A stretch of DNA of 64,000 bases from Citromicrobium sp. UBA3494 (GCA_002377695.1 DFQH01000002.1:62001-126000), one strand, 5' to 3'; positions 1-9,031 are shown, counted from the first letter of the stretch. The notes: generated from the sequence alone by a model not told the origin. Translations and numbers: made by a program.

Positions 1-295
1 TCATGCCAACCGGACCGCCCGGCTGATTGCTGCGCTTGAGCCCGCAGAAACCCAGAATCGCCCCGTCGCTCTCGCGCTCGACCGCCCAGAACGTGTGGCC
101 GTAATCGTGCTTGTACGACAGCAGGCGATCCTGCGCGCCCTGCCGTTTGTCTGCATCGCACACACCGCCCAGCCAGCGCATGACTGCGGGCGTATTGGTC
201 CCCTCCCAGAACGCCGGCCAGTCATCCTCCCGCCAGTCGCGCAGGATCAGGCGTTGCGTCTCGTGCCGAAAGTCCGCCACCTTGACGTCAGCCAT
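1..295 (-). CDS. GNAT family N-acetyltransferase (3' truncated by window edge)
   Basis: The visible 98 residues begin MADVKVADFRHETQRLILRD and continue into a stretch with FWAVERESDGAILGFCGLKR. This is the usual N-terminal half of RimJ/RimL-like GNAT acetyltransferases, in which a strand describing the substrate is followed by a strand of the form 'G.iG..gl'. The acetyl-CoA binding loop would lie beyond the left edge and cannot be checked. The ATG overlaps the end of hemB by 8 bp, so the two are probably co-translated. The substrate is unknown. Confidence 0.75.
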   Translation of the reverse strand, partial: MADVKVADFRHETQRLILRDWREDDWPAFWEGTNTPAVMRWLGGVCDADKRQGAQDRLLSYKHDYGHTFWAVERESDGAILGFCGLKRSNQPGGPVGM

Positions 296-1283
296 TCAGA
301 AATCGCGCCGCAAAGGGGGCATAATAGGTGAGGATCCCCGCACATCCGGCGCGCTTGAAGGCCATCAGCTTTTCCATCACCAGCGGCTCGCGCGCGCCGA
401 CCCCCGCAGCCACACCCGCTTCGACCAGCGCATATTCGCCGCTCACCTGATAGGCGAACACAGGCACATCGAACCGGTCGCGCGCCATGCGGATGATGTC
501 GAGATAGGCGAGCCCGGGCTTCACCATCACGCTGTCCGCACCTTCGGCAATGTCCATGGCGATCTCGCGCATGGCCTCGTCGCTATTGGCCGGGTCGAGC
601 TGGTAGGTGCGCTTGTCGCCCCGCAGCCGGTCGCCAGAGCCCACAGCATCGCGGAACGGGCCGTAAAAGGCCGAGGCATATTTGGCCGCATAGCTCATGA
701 TCTGGACATTGGTGTGCCCGGCGTCTTCAAGCGCCTGCCGGATAGCGCGCACGCGGCCGTCCATCATGTCCGACGGGGCGATCACGTCAGCGCCCGCCGC
801 CGCCTGGTTGAGAGATTGCTTCACCAGCGCATCCAGCGTCGCGTCATTGGCGACATAGCCGCTTTCATCCAGCAACCCGTCGTGCCCGTGGCTGGTATAG
901 GGATCGAGCGCGACATCGCAGACCACACCTATGCCATCGCCGAAGCGCTCCCGGATCGCGCGCAGGGCGCGGCAGATCAGATTGTCGGGGTTCCAGGCTT
1001 CTTCCGCCTCGTCGCTGCGCCTGTCGGGCGGCGTGTTGGGAAAGAGCGCGATTGCCGGAATGCCAAGCGCGATCGCGTCGGCCACACGTTCCAGCAGCAG
1101 GTCGACCGACCAGCGACTGACGCCGGGCAGGCTGGCAACGGGTTGCTCGGCGCCCTCTCCCTCGATCACGAACAGCGGCCAGATCAGATCGGCCGGCGAC
1201 AGCGTGGTTTCTCGGTGGAGGCGCCTGCTCCAGTCGGCGGAGCGGGTGCGGCGAAGCCGGGTGGCGGGAAAGTTTGCGCTCAT
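288..1283 (-). CDS. hemB: Delta-aminolevulinic acid dehydratase (porphobilinogen synthase)
   Basis: The enzyme condenses two 5-aminolevulinate molecules to porphobilinogen in cytosolic tetrapyrrole synthesis. Both Schiff-base lysines are visible, in MSYAAKYASAFYGPF (about residue 201) and SVMVKPGLAYL (about residue 255). The metal site reads VCDVALDPYTSHGHDG (about residues 121-136), with aspartates where zinc enzymes have the cysteine cluster, so it belongs to the Mg-dependent, zinc-independent class. I chose the ATG giving MSANFPATRLRRTR (331 aa) because family members start there; an in-frame ATG ten codons upstream is possible. Two more haem genes, hemJ and hemE, lie about 23 kb away. Confidence 0.95.
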   Translation of the reverse strand: MSANFPATRLRRTRSADWSRRLHRETTLSPADLIWPLFVIEGEGAEQPVASLPGVSRWSVDLLLERVADAIALGIPAIALFPNTPPDRRSDEAEEAWNPDNLICRALRAIRERFGDGIGVVCDVALDPYTSHGHDGLLDESGYVANDATLDALVKQSLNQAAAGADVIAPSDMMDGRVRAIRQALEDAGHTNVQIMSYAAKYASAFYGPFRDAVGSGDRLRGDKRTYQLDPANSDEAMREIAMDIAEGADSVMVKPGLAYLDIIRMARDRFDVPVFAYQVSGEYALVEAGVAAGVGAREPLVMEKLMAFKRAGCAGILTYYAPFAARFLNG

Positions 1284-1325
1284 GGCCGCGCGGTGTGGCG
1301 CATGGCCACGCACGCCGCAAGCGCG

Positions 1326-2939
1326 TTAGCTGCCGCGAGGCTGGCGCGCGTGCAGCGCAACACGGTCGATCTCGCGCACGGGGTTCTCCGATACGGGCCT
1401 GCTGGGATGCATGTCTTCCAGCGCCGCGCCTGCCTCCACCGTCTTGAGCGCGTCCAGAGTGGAGCGGAAACGGCGCAGTTGCTCGCCGCTCAGCGTAGCG
1501 CGCGTGACGTAACGGACCGACAGCGGATCGACATGGCGCCCGCCGCGATACATCTCGTAATGGAGGTGCGGTCCGGTGGAGAGGCCGGTCGAGCCGACAT
1601 AGCCGATGATCTGGCCACGCTTCACATATTGGCCGCGCGATACGGCCATCCGGCTCATGTGGCAGAAGCGCGTGCTCAGCCCGCCCTCGTGAGCGAGCCG
1701 CACGGCGTTGCCGCAACCGCCCGCCCGGCCTGCGCTGGTCACGCGTCCATCGGTGGGCGCGACGATCGGCGTTCCGTGCCGCGCGCGGTAATCCACGCCC
1801 GCATGCATGCGCTTGTAGCGCAGGATCGGGTGGCGGCGCATTCCGTAGCGCGAACCGATCGGCCCCGGCACCGGTGCGACCAGGCCCGAGCGCTGCTCGC
1901 CCACGCCCGACGCTTCGTAGAACTGGCCGTCGCTGCCCCAGCGCATCAGCTGCGTGGTCGCCTCTCCATCGCGCTCGATACCCGCATAGAGCAGGCGCCC
2001 CGCCTGCCGTTCTCCGGTGGCCGCGCGGCGATAGGACACGATCATGTCGAAGGTGTCGCCCGCCTGCAGCGCCTTGTCGAGATCCTCGTGGTCGCCCAGC
2101 GCCTTGAGATAGGCCTGGATCGCGCTGGCGGGCGCGCCTGCCGCGCGCGCCGAACGGTAGAGGCTTTCGCCCACGGTCCCGCGCAGGCGCAGCGGAGTCT
2201 CGTCGACTTCGATCGGTTCGCGGATCAGGGAGAGATTGCCATCGCTGCCCCGCGCCACGGCCAGCGAAAGATCGAATCGCGCGCGGAACCGCAACTCGTC
2301 GAGCGGGCGCTGCCGGCCCGGATCGGTCCGGCGGCCAAGAGTAACGTCGATCTGCGTGCCCGGCTCGATCTCTTCGAGCGAGATCGCCTGCGCCACCAGC
2401 TGCGCCGCGCGCTGCGCATCGGACTGGCCCACTCCCTGCCTGGTGAGAATGCCGGCCAGGCTGTCGCTGCGGCCGAAGGTGGCGGTGCTTTCCAGCTGCG
2501 GACGCTCTGGCGCGTCGCGCAGCGGGCGGACCAGCGCGCTCGCGGCCATCCGCGCGCCGGTATCGCCCCCGAGCGCGAGTGGCATGATCGTCTGGCTGCG
2601 AAATTCCTCGCGCGTCCGATCGTCCAGCCGCAATGCGGGCGCGGCTTCGAGGGGCGAGAAATCCGGCCAGAAGGCCAGGGCCACGGCGGCGAGCGAAAGG
2701 AAAGTTGCGGCCCCGCGAAACCAGCGGGCACTGCCGATATTCTGCGCCAGGTCGGGCGCAAGGTCGGCCTGTTCAAGCCGCGAGATTCCAGCGCGGGCGA
2801 TTCGCGTGCCGGAGCTCGCAAAGCTGGCCAGTCGCGCGCGCGCGCCATCGGCGGCCTTGCCCACGGGTTCACGGAACTGCGCGGGGGCGCTGTCGTCCTG
2901 CTGGATGTCCGCCGGCTGCGCATCTTCCGTTTCCGGCAT
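1326..2939 (-). CDS. M23 family metallopeptidase (membrane-anchored, LytM domain)
   Basis: This 537-aa protein has a charged cytoplasmic N-terminus, one membrane segment near residues 73-95 (FRGAATFLSLAAVALAFWP), a long periplasmic linker and a C-terminal LytM/M23 domain. The domain carries the zinc motifs HAGVDYRA (HxxxD) and HLHYEMY (HxH). Enzymes of this family cut peptide cross-bridges of peptidoglycan, or act as inactive activators of amidases; here the zinc ligands look intact, so it is probably active. It is transcribed divergently from the helicase gene, and a CtrA-like box lies 126 bp upstream of its start, which suggests cell-cycle control. Confidence 0.9.
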   Translation of the reverse strand: MPETEDAQPADIQQDDSAPAQFREPVGKAADGARARLASFASSGTRIARAGISRLEQADLAPDLAQNIGSARWFRGAATFLSLAAVALAFWPDFSPLEAAPALRLDDRTREEFRSQTIMPLALGGDTGARMAASALVRPLRDAPERPQLESTATFGRSDSLAGILTRQGVGQSDAQRAAQLVAQAISLEEIEPGTQIDVTLGRRTDPGRQRPLDELRFRARFDLSLAVARGSDGNLSLIREPIEVDETPLRLRGTVGESLYRSARAAGAPASAIQAYLKALGDHEDLDKALQAGDTFDMIVSYRRAATGERQAGRLLYAGIERDGEATTQLMRWGSDGQFYEASGVGEQRSGLVAPVPGPIGSRYGMRRHPILRYKRMHAGVDYRARHGTPIVAPTDGRVTSAGRAGGCGNAVRLAHEGGLSTRFCHMSRMAVSRGQYVKRGQIIGYVGSTGLSTGPHLHYEMYRGGRHVDPLSVRYVTRATLSGEQLRRFRSTLDALKTVEAGAALEDMHPSRPVSENPVREIDRVALHARQPRGS

Positions 2940-3064
2940 GGGCGCTGCCGACCGTTCGGCGTAAGTCAGATCCCGTCTCCGATAGTCAGGTACTGCCGCT
3001 CCGGACCCCGGTCATGCGAAGGGGCGGCGCTTATCGGGTGAGGCGCGTTTGTGCCATTGCATTC

Positions 3065-3079
3065 TTAATTGCCGTTTAA
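3065..3079. promoter_or_regulatory. Candidate CtrA binding site (TTAA-N7-TTAA)
   Basis: TTAATTGCCGTTTAA is an exact match to the TTAA-N7-TTAA consensus known for the alphaproteobacterial cell-cycle regulator CtrA. It lies in the 242-bp divergent intergenic region, 126 bp from the M23 peptidase start and 103 bp from the helicase start. I infer binding from the motif alone; CtrA itself is not in the window. Confidence 0.55.
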
Positions 3080-3181
3080 TCACGCCGGGTATCCGCGTGG
3101 AATCTTCGGTGGGGCGAGCCCTGCAAGCGCCAAGCCGGTGGTTCGCTTGCGGTGGGCGCGCAGCCTTGCCACATGGGGTGC

Positions 3182-5839
3182 ATGTCCGCGCCTTCGATCA
3201 AGGCTGTCCTTGGCCCCACCAACACCGGCAAGACTCACCTCGCCATAGAGCGGATGTGCGGCCACTCGAGCGGCGCGATGGGCTTCCCGCTGCGGCTTCT
3301 GGCGCGCGAGGTTTACGATCGCGTCGTCGCCATCAAGGGCGAAAAGGCGGTTGCGCTGATCACTGGCGAGGAACGCATTGAGCCGAAAGATGCGCGCTAT
3401 TTCCTGTGTACGGCAGAGGCCATGCCGCATGATGGCGGAGGCCATGCCTTCGTGGCGATCGACGAGGTACAGCTCGCAGCCGACCGCGAACGCGGGCATG
3501 TCTTCACCGATCGTCTGTTGAACGCGCGCGGACGCGAGGAGACGATGCTGCTCGGCTCGGCGACCGCGGCGCCCCTGATCCAGTCGCTGATCCCCCATGT
3601 CGAGCTGACCGAACGCCCGCGCTTTTCCACGCTCGCCCATGGTGGCGCGAAGAAACTCTCGCGCCTTCCCAAACGCAGCGCGGTGGTCGCCTTCTCATCC
3701 GAGCAGGTCTACGCCATCGCCGAAATGTTGCGCCGCCAGCGCGGGGGAGCGGCGGTGGTGATGGGCGCGCTGAGCCCGGAGACGCGCAACCGGCAGGTCG
3801 AACTGTTCCAGAACGGCGAGGTCGACTACATCGTGGCGACCGACGCCATCGGGATGGGCCTCAATCTTGACGTCACCCATGTCGCCTTCGCCAGCCTCGC
3901 GAAGTTCGATGGCGTGAAGCGGCGGCGTCTGACAGCTTCGGAAATGGCGCAGATCGCCGGGCGCGCGGGGCGGCACCACCGGGATGGCAGTTTCGGGGCG
4001 CTGGTCGGGATGGGCGGGCAGGATGCCGAGTTTACCGAAGAAGAGATCTTCGCCATCGAAGAACACCGCTTCCAGCCGCTGACCAAGCTGTTCTGGCGCG
4101 AGGCGGAGCCGCGCTTCGATACGCTCAACACGCTGATCGCCGATCTTTGCGCGAAGCCCGACGAGCGCGAACTGGCCCCTGCGCCCGAATCGATCGACCT
4201 TGCCGTGCTTCGCAAGCTGGCCGACCAGCCTTTTGCGCAGGCCATTCGCGGGCCAGCCAATGTGCGGCGCTTCTGGGAGGTCTGCTCTCTGCCCGATTTC
4301 CGCGCATCGGGCGTCGATACGCATGCGCGCTTCGTCACGCGGCTGTGGCAGGATTTGCGCGAAGGCTATATCGGCGCAGACTTCGTCGCCGCCCGGATCG
4401 CGGAACTCGATACGGTACGCGGCGACATTGCCGTGCTACAGGGACGGATAGCCGCAATCCGATCCTGGGCCTATATCTGCCAGCGGCCGGACTGGGTGCT
4501 CGCCCGCGACGAGATGGCGGCGCGCGCCCGCGCGGTGGAAGCCCGCCTGTCCGACGCGCTGCACATGCGCCTGACAGAGCGGTTCGTGAATCGAAGGACA
4601 TCCGTTTTGATGAAGCATCTTGGGAATGACCCTGCCCTCCTCCCCATTTCGCTGGAGGACGACGGCACGCTGCTGGTGGAAGACCAGGCGATCGGCAAGC
4701 TGGAAGGCTTCCGCTTCGCCATCGATCCGCATGCCGCGGCGGGCGACCGCAAGATGCTGCTGTCCGCAGGCGAGAAAGCCTTGCCACGGATTCTCGCAAC
4801 CCAGGCCGAAAAGCTCCGCGAAAGCGGTCTGGAAGGGGTCGCGCTGCACGATGGGCGGGTACTCTGGGGCAAGCAGGAAATCGCCCGGCTGGACCATCCG
4901 GTCGACCCCGCCGCCCCAAGGCTGAAGCCCGCCCGCGAACTGGATCGGCTGCCCGAAGGCGCACGTGCCGCGTTCCTGGATGCCATCGAAGCGAAGGTGA
5001 AGGCGTGGCTCGAACCGCTTGAACCGCTGCGCAAGTTGCAGCTCGCCTCGAAGAGCGAGGACGCGACCTCGTGGGCGCGCGCACTGCTGCTCAACCTCCT
5101 CGACGGGCATGGCATCGTCACGCGCGAGCGTGCAGGTATCGAGAACCTGCCCAAGGAAGCGCGGCCCTTCCTGCGCAAGGTGGGGGTGGTGTTCGGCGCG
5201 CTGGATATCTTCGCGCCGGCGCTGCTCAAGCCCGCCCCGCGCCTGGCAATGAAGCAGGCTGGAATAGATCGGCGTCCGATCGACGAAGCGATGCGCTCTG
5301 TCATTCCGGCAACCAATCCGCTGCCCGCAGGATACCGCCCCGCAGGTGAACAGCTGGTCCGCGTCGACATTGCCGAGAAGCTGTTCAAGCAGGCGCACGA
5401 AGCGAGAGCGAAGGTGAAGGGTGCAGGAGAGAAGCGCGGTCGCGGCGCGCCCTTCGTGCTCGATACTGCCCTGGCCGTGTCGACGGGCCTCACGCCGGAC
5501 AGCATCAAGCGGCTGCTGGGCGCGGCGGGTTTCCGCTTCGTCGAAGGCAAGCCCGTGCCCGAGGGTGCTTTCGGCCCCGCCCTGCCCGATCGCTGTCGCT
5601 GGCTGCCCCAAAGGTCGGGATCGCGTTCGGGCGCGCGCGGGAGCCACACAGAGGATGGTCGGCAGGGCAAGCCCCGTCACGCCAAGGGGGCGGGCAAGGC
5701 CGGAGGCAAGGGAAAGCCCCAGGGCAAGGGGCGCGGCAAACCACACGGTTCGGGGCGGGCCGATCAGGATGCCAAAAGCAAGCCGCGCGACCCCCGGCCG
5801 GAAAATGCGTTTGCAGCGTTGAAAGATATGCTTTCGTAA
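3182..5839 (+). CDS. Suv3-like DEAD/DExH superfamily 2 RNA helicase
   Basis: This 885-aa helicase shows Walker A GPTNTGKTHLA at the N-terminus, Walker B VAIDEVQLA, motif III GSATAAPLI, and motifs V/VI ATDAIGMGLNLDV and QIAGRAGRHH. This is the arrangement of mitochondrial Suv3 and its alphaproteobacterial homologues. A long C-terminal region follows and ends in a Lys/Gly/Arg-rich low-complexity tail (about the last 60 residues), probably RNA-binding. The start at MSAPSIKAVLG was chosen because homologues begin just before the P-loop; ATGs 9 and 30 bp upstream are alternatives. It is followed by an S4 RNA-binding protein and ferredoxin. A role in RNA turnover or processing is inferred. Confidence 0.88.
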   Translation: MSAPSIKAVLGPTNTGKTHLAIERMCGHSSGAMGFPLRLLAREVYDRVVAIKGEKAVALITGEERIEPKDARYFLCTAEAMPHDGGGHAFVAIDEVQLAADRERGHVFTDRLLNARGREETMLLGSATAAPLIQSLIPHVELTERPRFSTLAHGGAKKLSRLPKRSAVVAFSSEQVYAIAEMLRRQRGGAAVVMGALSPETRNRQVELFQNGEVDYIVATDAIGMGLNLDVTHVAFASLAKFDGVKRRRLTASEMAQIAGRAGRHHRDGSFGALVGMGGQDAEFTEEEIFAIEEHRFQPLTKLFWREAEPRFDTLNTLIADLCAKPDERELAPAPESIDLAVLRKLADQPFAQAIRGPANVRRFWEVCSLPDFRASGVDTHARFVTRLWQDLREGYIGADFVAARIAELDTVRGDIAVLQGRIAAIRSWAYICQRPDWVLARDEMAARARAVEARLSDALHMRLTERFVNRRTSVLMKHLGNDPALLPISLEDDGTLLVEDQAIGKLEGFRFAIDPHAAAGDRKMLLSAGEKALPRILATQAEKLRESGLEGVALHDGRVLWGKQEIARLDHPVDPAAPRLKPARELDRLPEGARAAFLDAIEAKVKAWLEPLEPLRKLQLASKSEDATSWARALLLNLLDGHGIVTRERAGIENLPKEARPFLRKVGVVFGALDIFAPALLKPAPRLAMKQAGIDRRPIDEAMRSVIPATNPLPAGYRPAGEQLVRVDIAEKLFKQAHEARAKVKGAGEKRGRGAPFVLDTALAVSTGLTPDSIKRLLGAAGFRFVEGKPVPEGAFGPALPDRCRWLPQRSGSRSGARGSHTEDGRQGKPRHAKGAGKAGGKGKPQGKGRGKPHGSGRADQDAKSKPRDPRPENAFAALKDMLS

Positions 5840-5855
5840 TGCGGAGCGGTCGCTG

Positions 5856-6167
5856 ATGCGGCTCGACCTGGTGCTGTGCCGCCTGCGCTTCGTGCGCACG
5901 CGCAGCGCGGCACGCAGCCTCATCGAAAGCGGCCATCTTCGGCTGAACGGCACGCGTGTGGAGCGGGTAGCGCGCGAGATAGCGGCGGGCGACGTGCTCA
6001 CCATACCGCGCAAGGCCGGGGTCGTCGTTATCCGGATCGAAAGCCTGCCGGGCCGAAGAGGCCCCCCTGCCGAGGCGCAGGGATGTTACAGCCTGCTTGA
6101 CCGCCCCGGCACCGACACACTAGCAGCGGCGCCAGAAACCAACGGCGCGCAAGGAACACGCCCATGA
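5856..6167 (+). CDS. S4-domain RNA-binding protein (Hsp15-like)
   Basis: The 103-aa protein starts with an S4 domain: [20 protein letters not shown], then [14 protein letters not shown] and a terminal strand, the fold used by Hsp15 and ribosomal S4 to bind structured RNA. E. coli Hsp15 recycles 50S subunits carrying nascent chains; the same job here is only an inference. It starts 16 bp after the helicase stop and overlaps fdxA by 4 bp (ATGA), so the three genes are probably one operon. Confidence 0.85.
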   Translation: MRLDLVLCRLRFVRTRSAARSLIESGHLRLNGTRVERVAREIAAGDVLTIPRKAGVVVIRIESLPGRRGPPAEAQGCYSLLDRPGTDTLAAAPETNGAQGTRP

Positions 6168-6502
6168 CCTATGTCGTCACCGACGCCTGTATCAAATGCA
6201 AATATACCGACTGCGTCGAGGTTTGCCCGGTCGATTGCTTCTACGAAGGCGAGAACATGCTCGTCATCAATCCCAGCGAATGCATCGATTGCGGTGTGTG
6301 CGAGCCCGAATGCCCGGCTGAGGCGATTCTGCCCGATACCGAGGACGGCCTGGAGAAGTGGCTGGAACTGAACACCAAGTTCTCCAACGAATGGCCCAAT
6401 ATCACGCAGAAGAAGGACCCGCCCGAGGACGCCGACGAGCACAAGGACGAAGAGGGCAAGTTCGAAAAGTTCTTCACGCCGGAACCGGGCGAAGGGGACT
6501 GA
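6164..6502 (+). CDS. fdxA: Ferredoxin FdxA, 7Fe-8S type
   Basis: This 112-aa protein carries the pattern of [3Fe-4S][4Fe-4S] ferredoxins of the Azotobacter FdI type: [17 protein letters not shown] near the N-terminus and [12 protein letters not shown] around residues 40-55, followed by an acidic C-terminal extension. It is a small cytosolic electron carrier whose partner cannot be told from the sequence. It is translationally coupled to the S4 gene. Confidence 0.95.
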   Translation: MTYVVTDACIKCKYTDCVEVCPVDCFYEGENMLVINPSECIDCGVCEPECPAEAILPDTEDGLEKWLELNTKFSNEWPNITQKKDPPEDADEHKDEEGKFEKFFTPEPGEGD

Positions 6503-6530
6503 GTCGATTCCCCTAGAACAGGGGAATTGA

Positions 6531-7313
6531 ATGCTCGACACTCTGAAACAGACCTGGCGCGGCGCGAGTGAGGATGATGCTGGCCTCGTCGCGGCGGGGG
6601 TTTCCTACTACGCCTTTCTTGCAATGGTGCCGCTGCTGGCGGTGTGCGTGTTGCTGTACGGTCTGGTCGCCACACCCGACGCGGTCGCCCGCGATATTGC
6701 GGCGCTGGGTCGCGGCTTGCCACCCAGTGCCGCCTCGCTGATCGGCGATCAGCTGCGCTCGGTGACCGAAGCGAACGACAATGCCAAGGGCCTTGGTCTG
6801 GCGATCGCGCTGGCGCTGGCGCTGTTCGGAGCACGCAACGCTGCGCGCGGTGTGATCAGGGGGTTGAACGTCGTCTTCAACGTCGAAGAGGACCGCGGCT
6901 TTCTGAAAAGTAACGCAATCGCCCTGGTCGTGACGGTGGGGGCGGTATTCGCGCTAGCCCTTGCGGGGACCGCGGTCTCGCTGGTTGCAGCCCTGCCCGG
7001 CGCGGCCGCACCGGTTGCCAGCTTCGGGCTGATGTTCCTTGTCGGGATGCTGGGCGCGGGCTTTCTCTATCGCTTCGCCCCCAACCGCCCCGACCCGCCA
7101 TGGAGTGCAGTCTTGCCCGGCGCTGCGATGTTCGCCTTCGTCTGGGTTGGCGCAACCGCGCTTTTCGGCAGCTATGTTGCCAATTTCGCCAGTTATAACG
7201 CCACCTACGGCTCGCTCGGCGCGGTCGTCATCCTGCTGACCTGGTTCTATCTCAGCGCCTTTGTCCTGCTGCTCGGTGGAGAATTCGTGCAGGCGCGGGC
7301 CGAGCGAAATTGA
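6531..7313 (+). CDS. YihY/virulence factor BrkB family membrane protein
   Basis: The 260-aa protein has about six hydrophobic segments, beginning with DDAGLVAAGVSYYAFLAMVP, the signature of the YihY/BrkB (formerly RNase BN) family. The family was once misannotated as ribonuclease BN; its biochemical role is not settled and envelope stress or transport has been proposed. The start is ATG directly after ferredoxin, with a purine-rich stretch (cagggga) upstream. Confidence 0.9.
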   Translation: MLDTLKQTWRGASEDDAGLVAAGVSYYAFLAMVPLLAVCVLLYGLVATPDAVARDIAALGRGLPPSAASLIGDQLRSVTEANDNAKGLGLAIALALALFGARNAARGVIRGLNVVFNVEEDRGFLKSNAIALVVTVGAVFALALAGTAVSLVAALPGAAAPVASFGLMFLVGMLGAGFLYRFAPNRPDPPWSAVLPGAAMFAFVWVGATALFGSYVANFASYNATYGSLGAVVILLTWFYLSAFVLLLGGEFVQARAERN

Positions 7314-7331
7314 CGCGCCCCATTTGTTTCA

Positions 7332-7366
7332 TTGACTCGCAATATTCGCACGAACCTGCTATATAG
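7332..7366 (+). promoter_or_regulatory. Candidate carD promoter with GANTC site
   Basis: In the 208-bp gap before carD, an extended -10 element TGCTATATAG (hexamer at 7360-7365) lies downstream of ATTGACTCGC. The TTGACT is 22 bp away, too far for a normal -35, so recognition may rest on the extended -10. GACTC at 7334-7338 is a CcrM-type GANTC methylation site. The long leader (about 150 bases) before carD shows no clear riboswitch. Confidence 0.4.
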
Positions 7367-7521
7367 GCTGCCCCGTTGCGGTGAACATCGCTGCGGTACT
7401 TGAACGTTGAAAGGCAGGTTTCCCCGGCATCACCTCGCAACTGGACTTTCGCCCCACGCGGGCGACCGGTCCTCTTGTGCCTGTGACGCCTCGCCCCCGC
7501 CTTCGGTAGAAAGGAATTTTC

Positions 7522-8055
7522 ATGGCAGCCAAGGCTCTCGCCTTCGATGTCGGCGATTATGTCGTTTATCCCAAGCACGGTGTCGGCCAGGTGGTCGAAC
7601 TGCAGAGCGAAGAGATCGCGGGGATGGAGCTCGATCTTTACGTTCTGCGTTTCGAGAAGGAACGGATGACCCTGCGGGTACCGGTCAACAAGGTCGAATC
7701 GATCGGCATGCGCAAGCTTTCCAGCAGCAAGACTCTCAAAGAGGCGATGGAGACGCTCAAGGGCAAGCCCAAGGTCAAGCGCACGATGTGGAGCCGCCGT
7801 GCGCAGGAATATGAAGCCAAGATCAATTCCGGCGATCTGGTTTCCATCGCCGAAGTGACGCGCGACCTGTTCCGCCCCGACGATCAGCCCGAACAGAGCT
7901 ATTCCGAACGGCAGATCTTCGAAGCGGCCTCCAGCCGCCTCGCGCGCGAGCTCGCAGCGATGGAAGAGACCGACGAGCCCGCCGCTCTCGAGAAGATTCT
8001 CACCGTGCTGCGCGAACACGCGCCGCAATATTACGAGAACACCGAAGAAGCATGA
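7522..8055 (+). CDS. carD: CarD family transcriptional regulator
   Basis: The 177-aa protein opens with the RNA polymerase-interacting Tudor-like domain (FDVGDYVVYPKHGVGQVVEL, residues about 8-27) and continues with the helical DNA-binding half (MWSRRAQEYEAKINSGDL). CarD/CdnL proteins bind the RNAP beta subunit and stabilise open complexes at promoters including those of rRNA genes; alphaproteobacterial CdnL has been tied to growth and stringent control. An intrinsic terminator follows at 8103-8133. Confidence 0.95.
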   Translation: MAAKALAFDVGDYVVYPKHGVGQVVELQSEEIAGMELDLYVLRFEKERMTLRVPVNKVESIGMRKLSSSKTLKEAMETLKGKPKVKRTMWSRRAQEYEAKINSGDLVSIAEVTRDLFRPDDQPEQSYSERQIFEAASSRLARELAAMEETDEPAALEKILTVLREHAPQYYENTEEA

Positions 8056-8102
8056 TCGGCTGACCGCCGCCCTATCGACGGGCGCCCCATACTGATCGAC
8101 GA

Positions 8103-8133
8103 GGGCCGCTCCATACCGGGGCGGCCCTTTTTC
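8103..8133 (+). terminator. Intrinsic terminator of carD
   Basis: GGGCCGC (8103-8109) pairs with GCGGCCC (8121-8127) around an 11-base loop, followed directly by TTTTTC. It lies 48 bp after the carD stop. Confidence 0.85.
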
Positions 8134-8199
8134 GTTGGGGTTGCCCGGACCGCCCGCCTGTATTAGTATGGTAACACAGCTATTCGGTGGGAGAATGAC

Positions 8200-8991
8200 A
8201 TGAAATTCCGGTCCGGCATCGTGCTTGCAGGGGCAGCGGCGCTGCTGGCTGCCTGTGGCAGCAGTTTCTCGATCAACTCGAGCGACGGCGTCCCGCTGTC
8301 CGAGTTCGACTATGCCGACGCCAGGCCAACCGGGATCTCGCTCGCCGGACCCGATCGGGTGGTCGTGACCTCGGGAGACACCCTGGCGATCGAGGTCGAG
8401 GGCAGCGCCGAAGCGACCGAAGGCGTGCGCTTCGAAATGGACGGCGACGAGCTGGAAATCTCGCGGGAGGGCCGCCTGATGGACAGCGCTGGGGCGACCG
8501 TGCGCGTGACCATGCCGACGCCCGAAAGCCTGTCGCTCGCCGGATCGGGCGAGATCGAACTCGACCGGCTCGGCAGCGGCGGGGAAGCGTCGGTTTCCAT
8601 CGCCGGCTCGGGCGAGGCGCGGGTGGCGCGCATCGCTGCCGGCACGCTCGAGGTGAACATTGCGGGCTCGGGCGATCTGGTCGGCGCGGGCTCTGCCGAA
8701 ACGCTCGATCTCTCCATCGCAGGATCGGGCGACGTGGACCTGCGCGACGTGCAGGTGGAGAACGCCGATATCTCGATTGCGGGCTCTGGCGATGCGGTGT
8801 TTTCTTCGAATGGCACCGTAGAGGCGAGCATCATGGGATCGGGCGACGTCACCGTCCTCGGCTCAGCGAGTTGCTCGGTCAAATCGATGGGTTCCGGTAC
8901 GGTCAAGTGCGACCGTAGCGGTGCGAGCGCCAGTGCGTCCGAGGCCGACACCGGCACCGCCTCGACACAGGACGAGCAAAGCGCGCAGTAG
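8200..8991 (+). CDS. GIN-domain (DUF2807) lipoprotein
   Basis: The 263-aa protein starts with a lipoprotein signal ending in the lipobox LLAAC. The body is a repeat-rich DUF2807/GIN (head GIN) domain: the motif S-I-A-G-S-G-[DE] recurs about every 20 residues (SLAGSGEIEL, SIAGSGEARV, NIAGSGDLVG, SIAGSGDVDL, SIAGSGDAVF, SIMGSGDVTV), as expected for a right-handed beta-helix. The tail is Ser/Ala/Asp rich. It is likely anchored in the envelope; function unknown. Confidence 0.85.
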   Translation: MKFRSGIVLAGAAALLAACGSSFSINSSDGVPLSEFDYADARPTGISLAGPDRVVVTSGDTLAIEVEGSAEATEGVRFEMDGDELEISREGRLMDSAGATVRVTMPTPESLSLAGSGEIELDRLGSGGEASVSIAGSGEARVARIAAGTLEVNIAGSGDLVGAGSAETLDLSIAGSGDVDLRDVQVENADISIAGSGDAVFSSNGTVEASIMGSGDVTVLGSASCSVKSMGSGTVKCDRSGASASASEADTGTASTQDEQSAQ

Positions 8992-9031
8992 GCGACTATC
9001 CGGCGGCCAGGGCATCGGCTAAGGAGGAGGC

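Noticed and set aside
111..3041. Long plus-strand reading frame of 976 codons
   Set aside because: It lies opposite hemB and the M23 gene, which have clear family motifs; its protein is Arg/Ala/His-rich with no domain. It is a product of GC-rich codon use.
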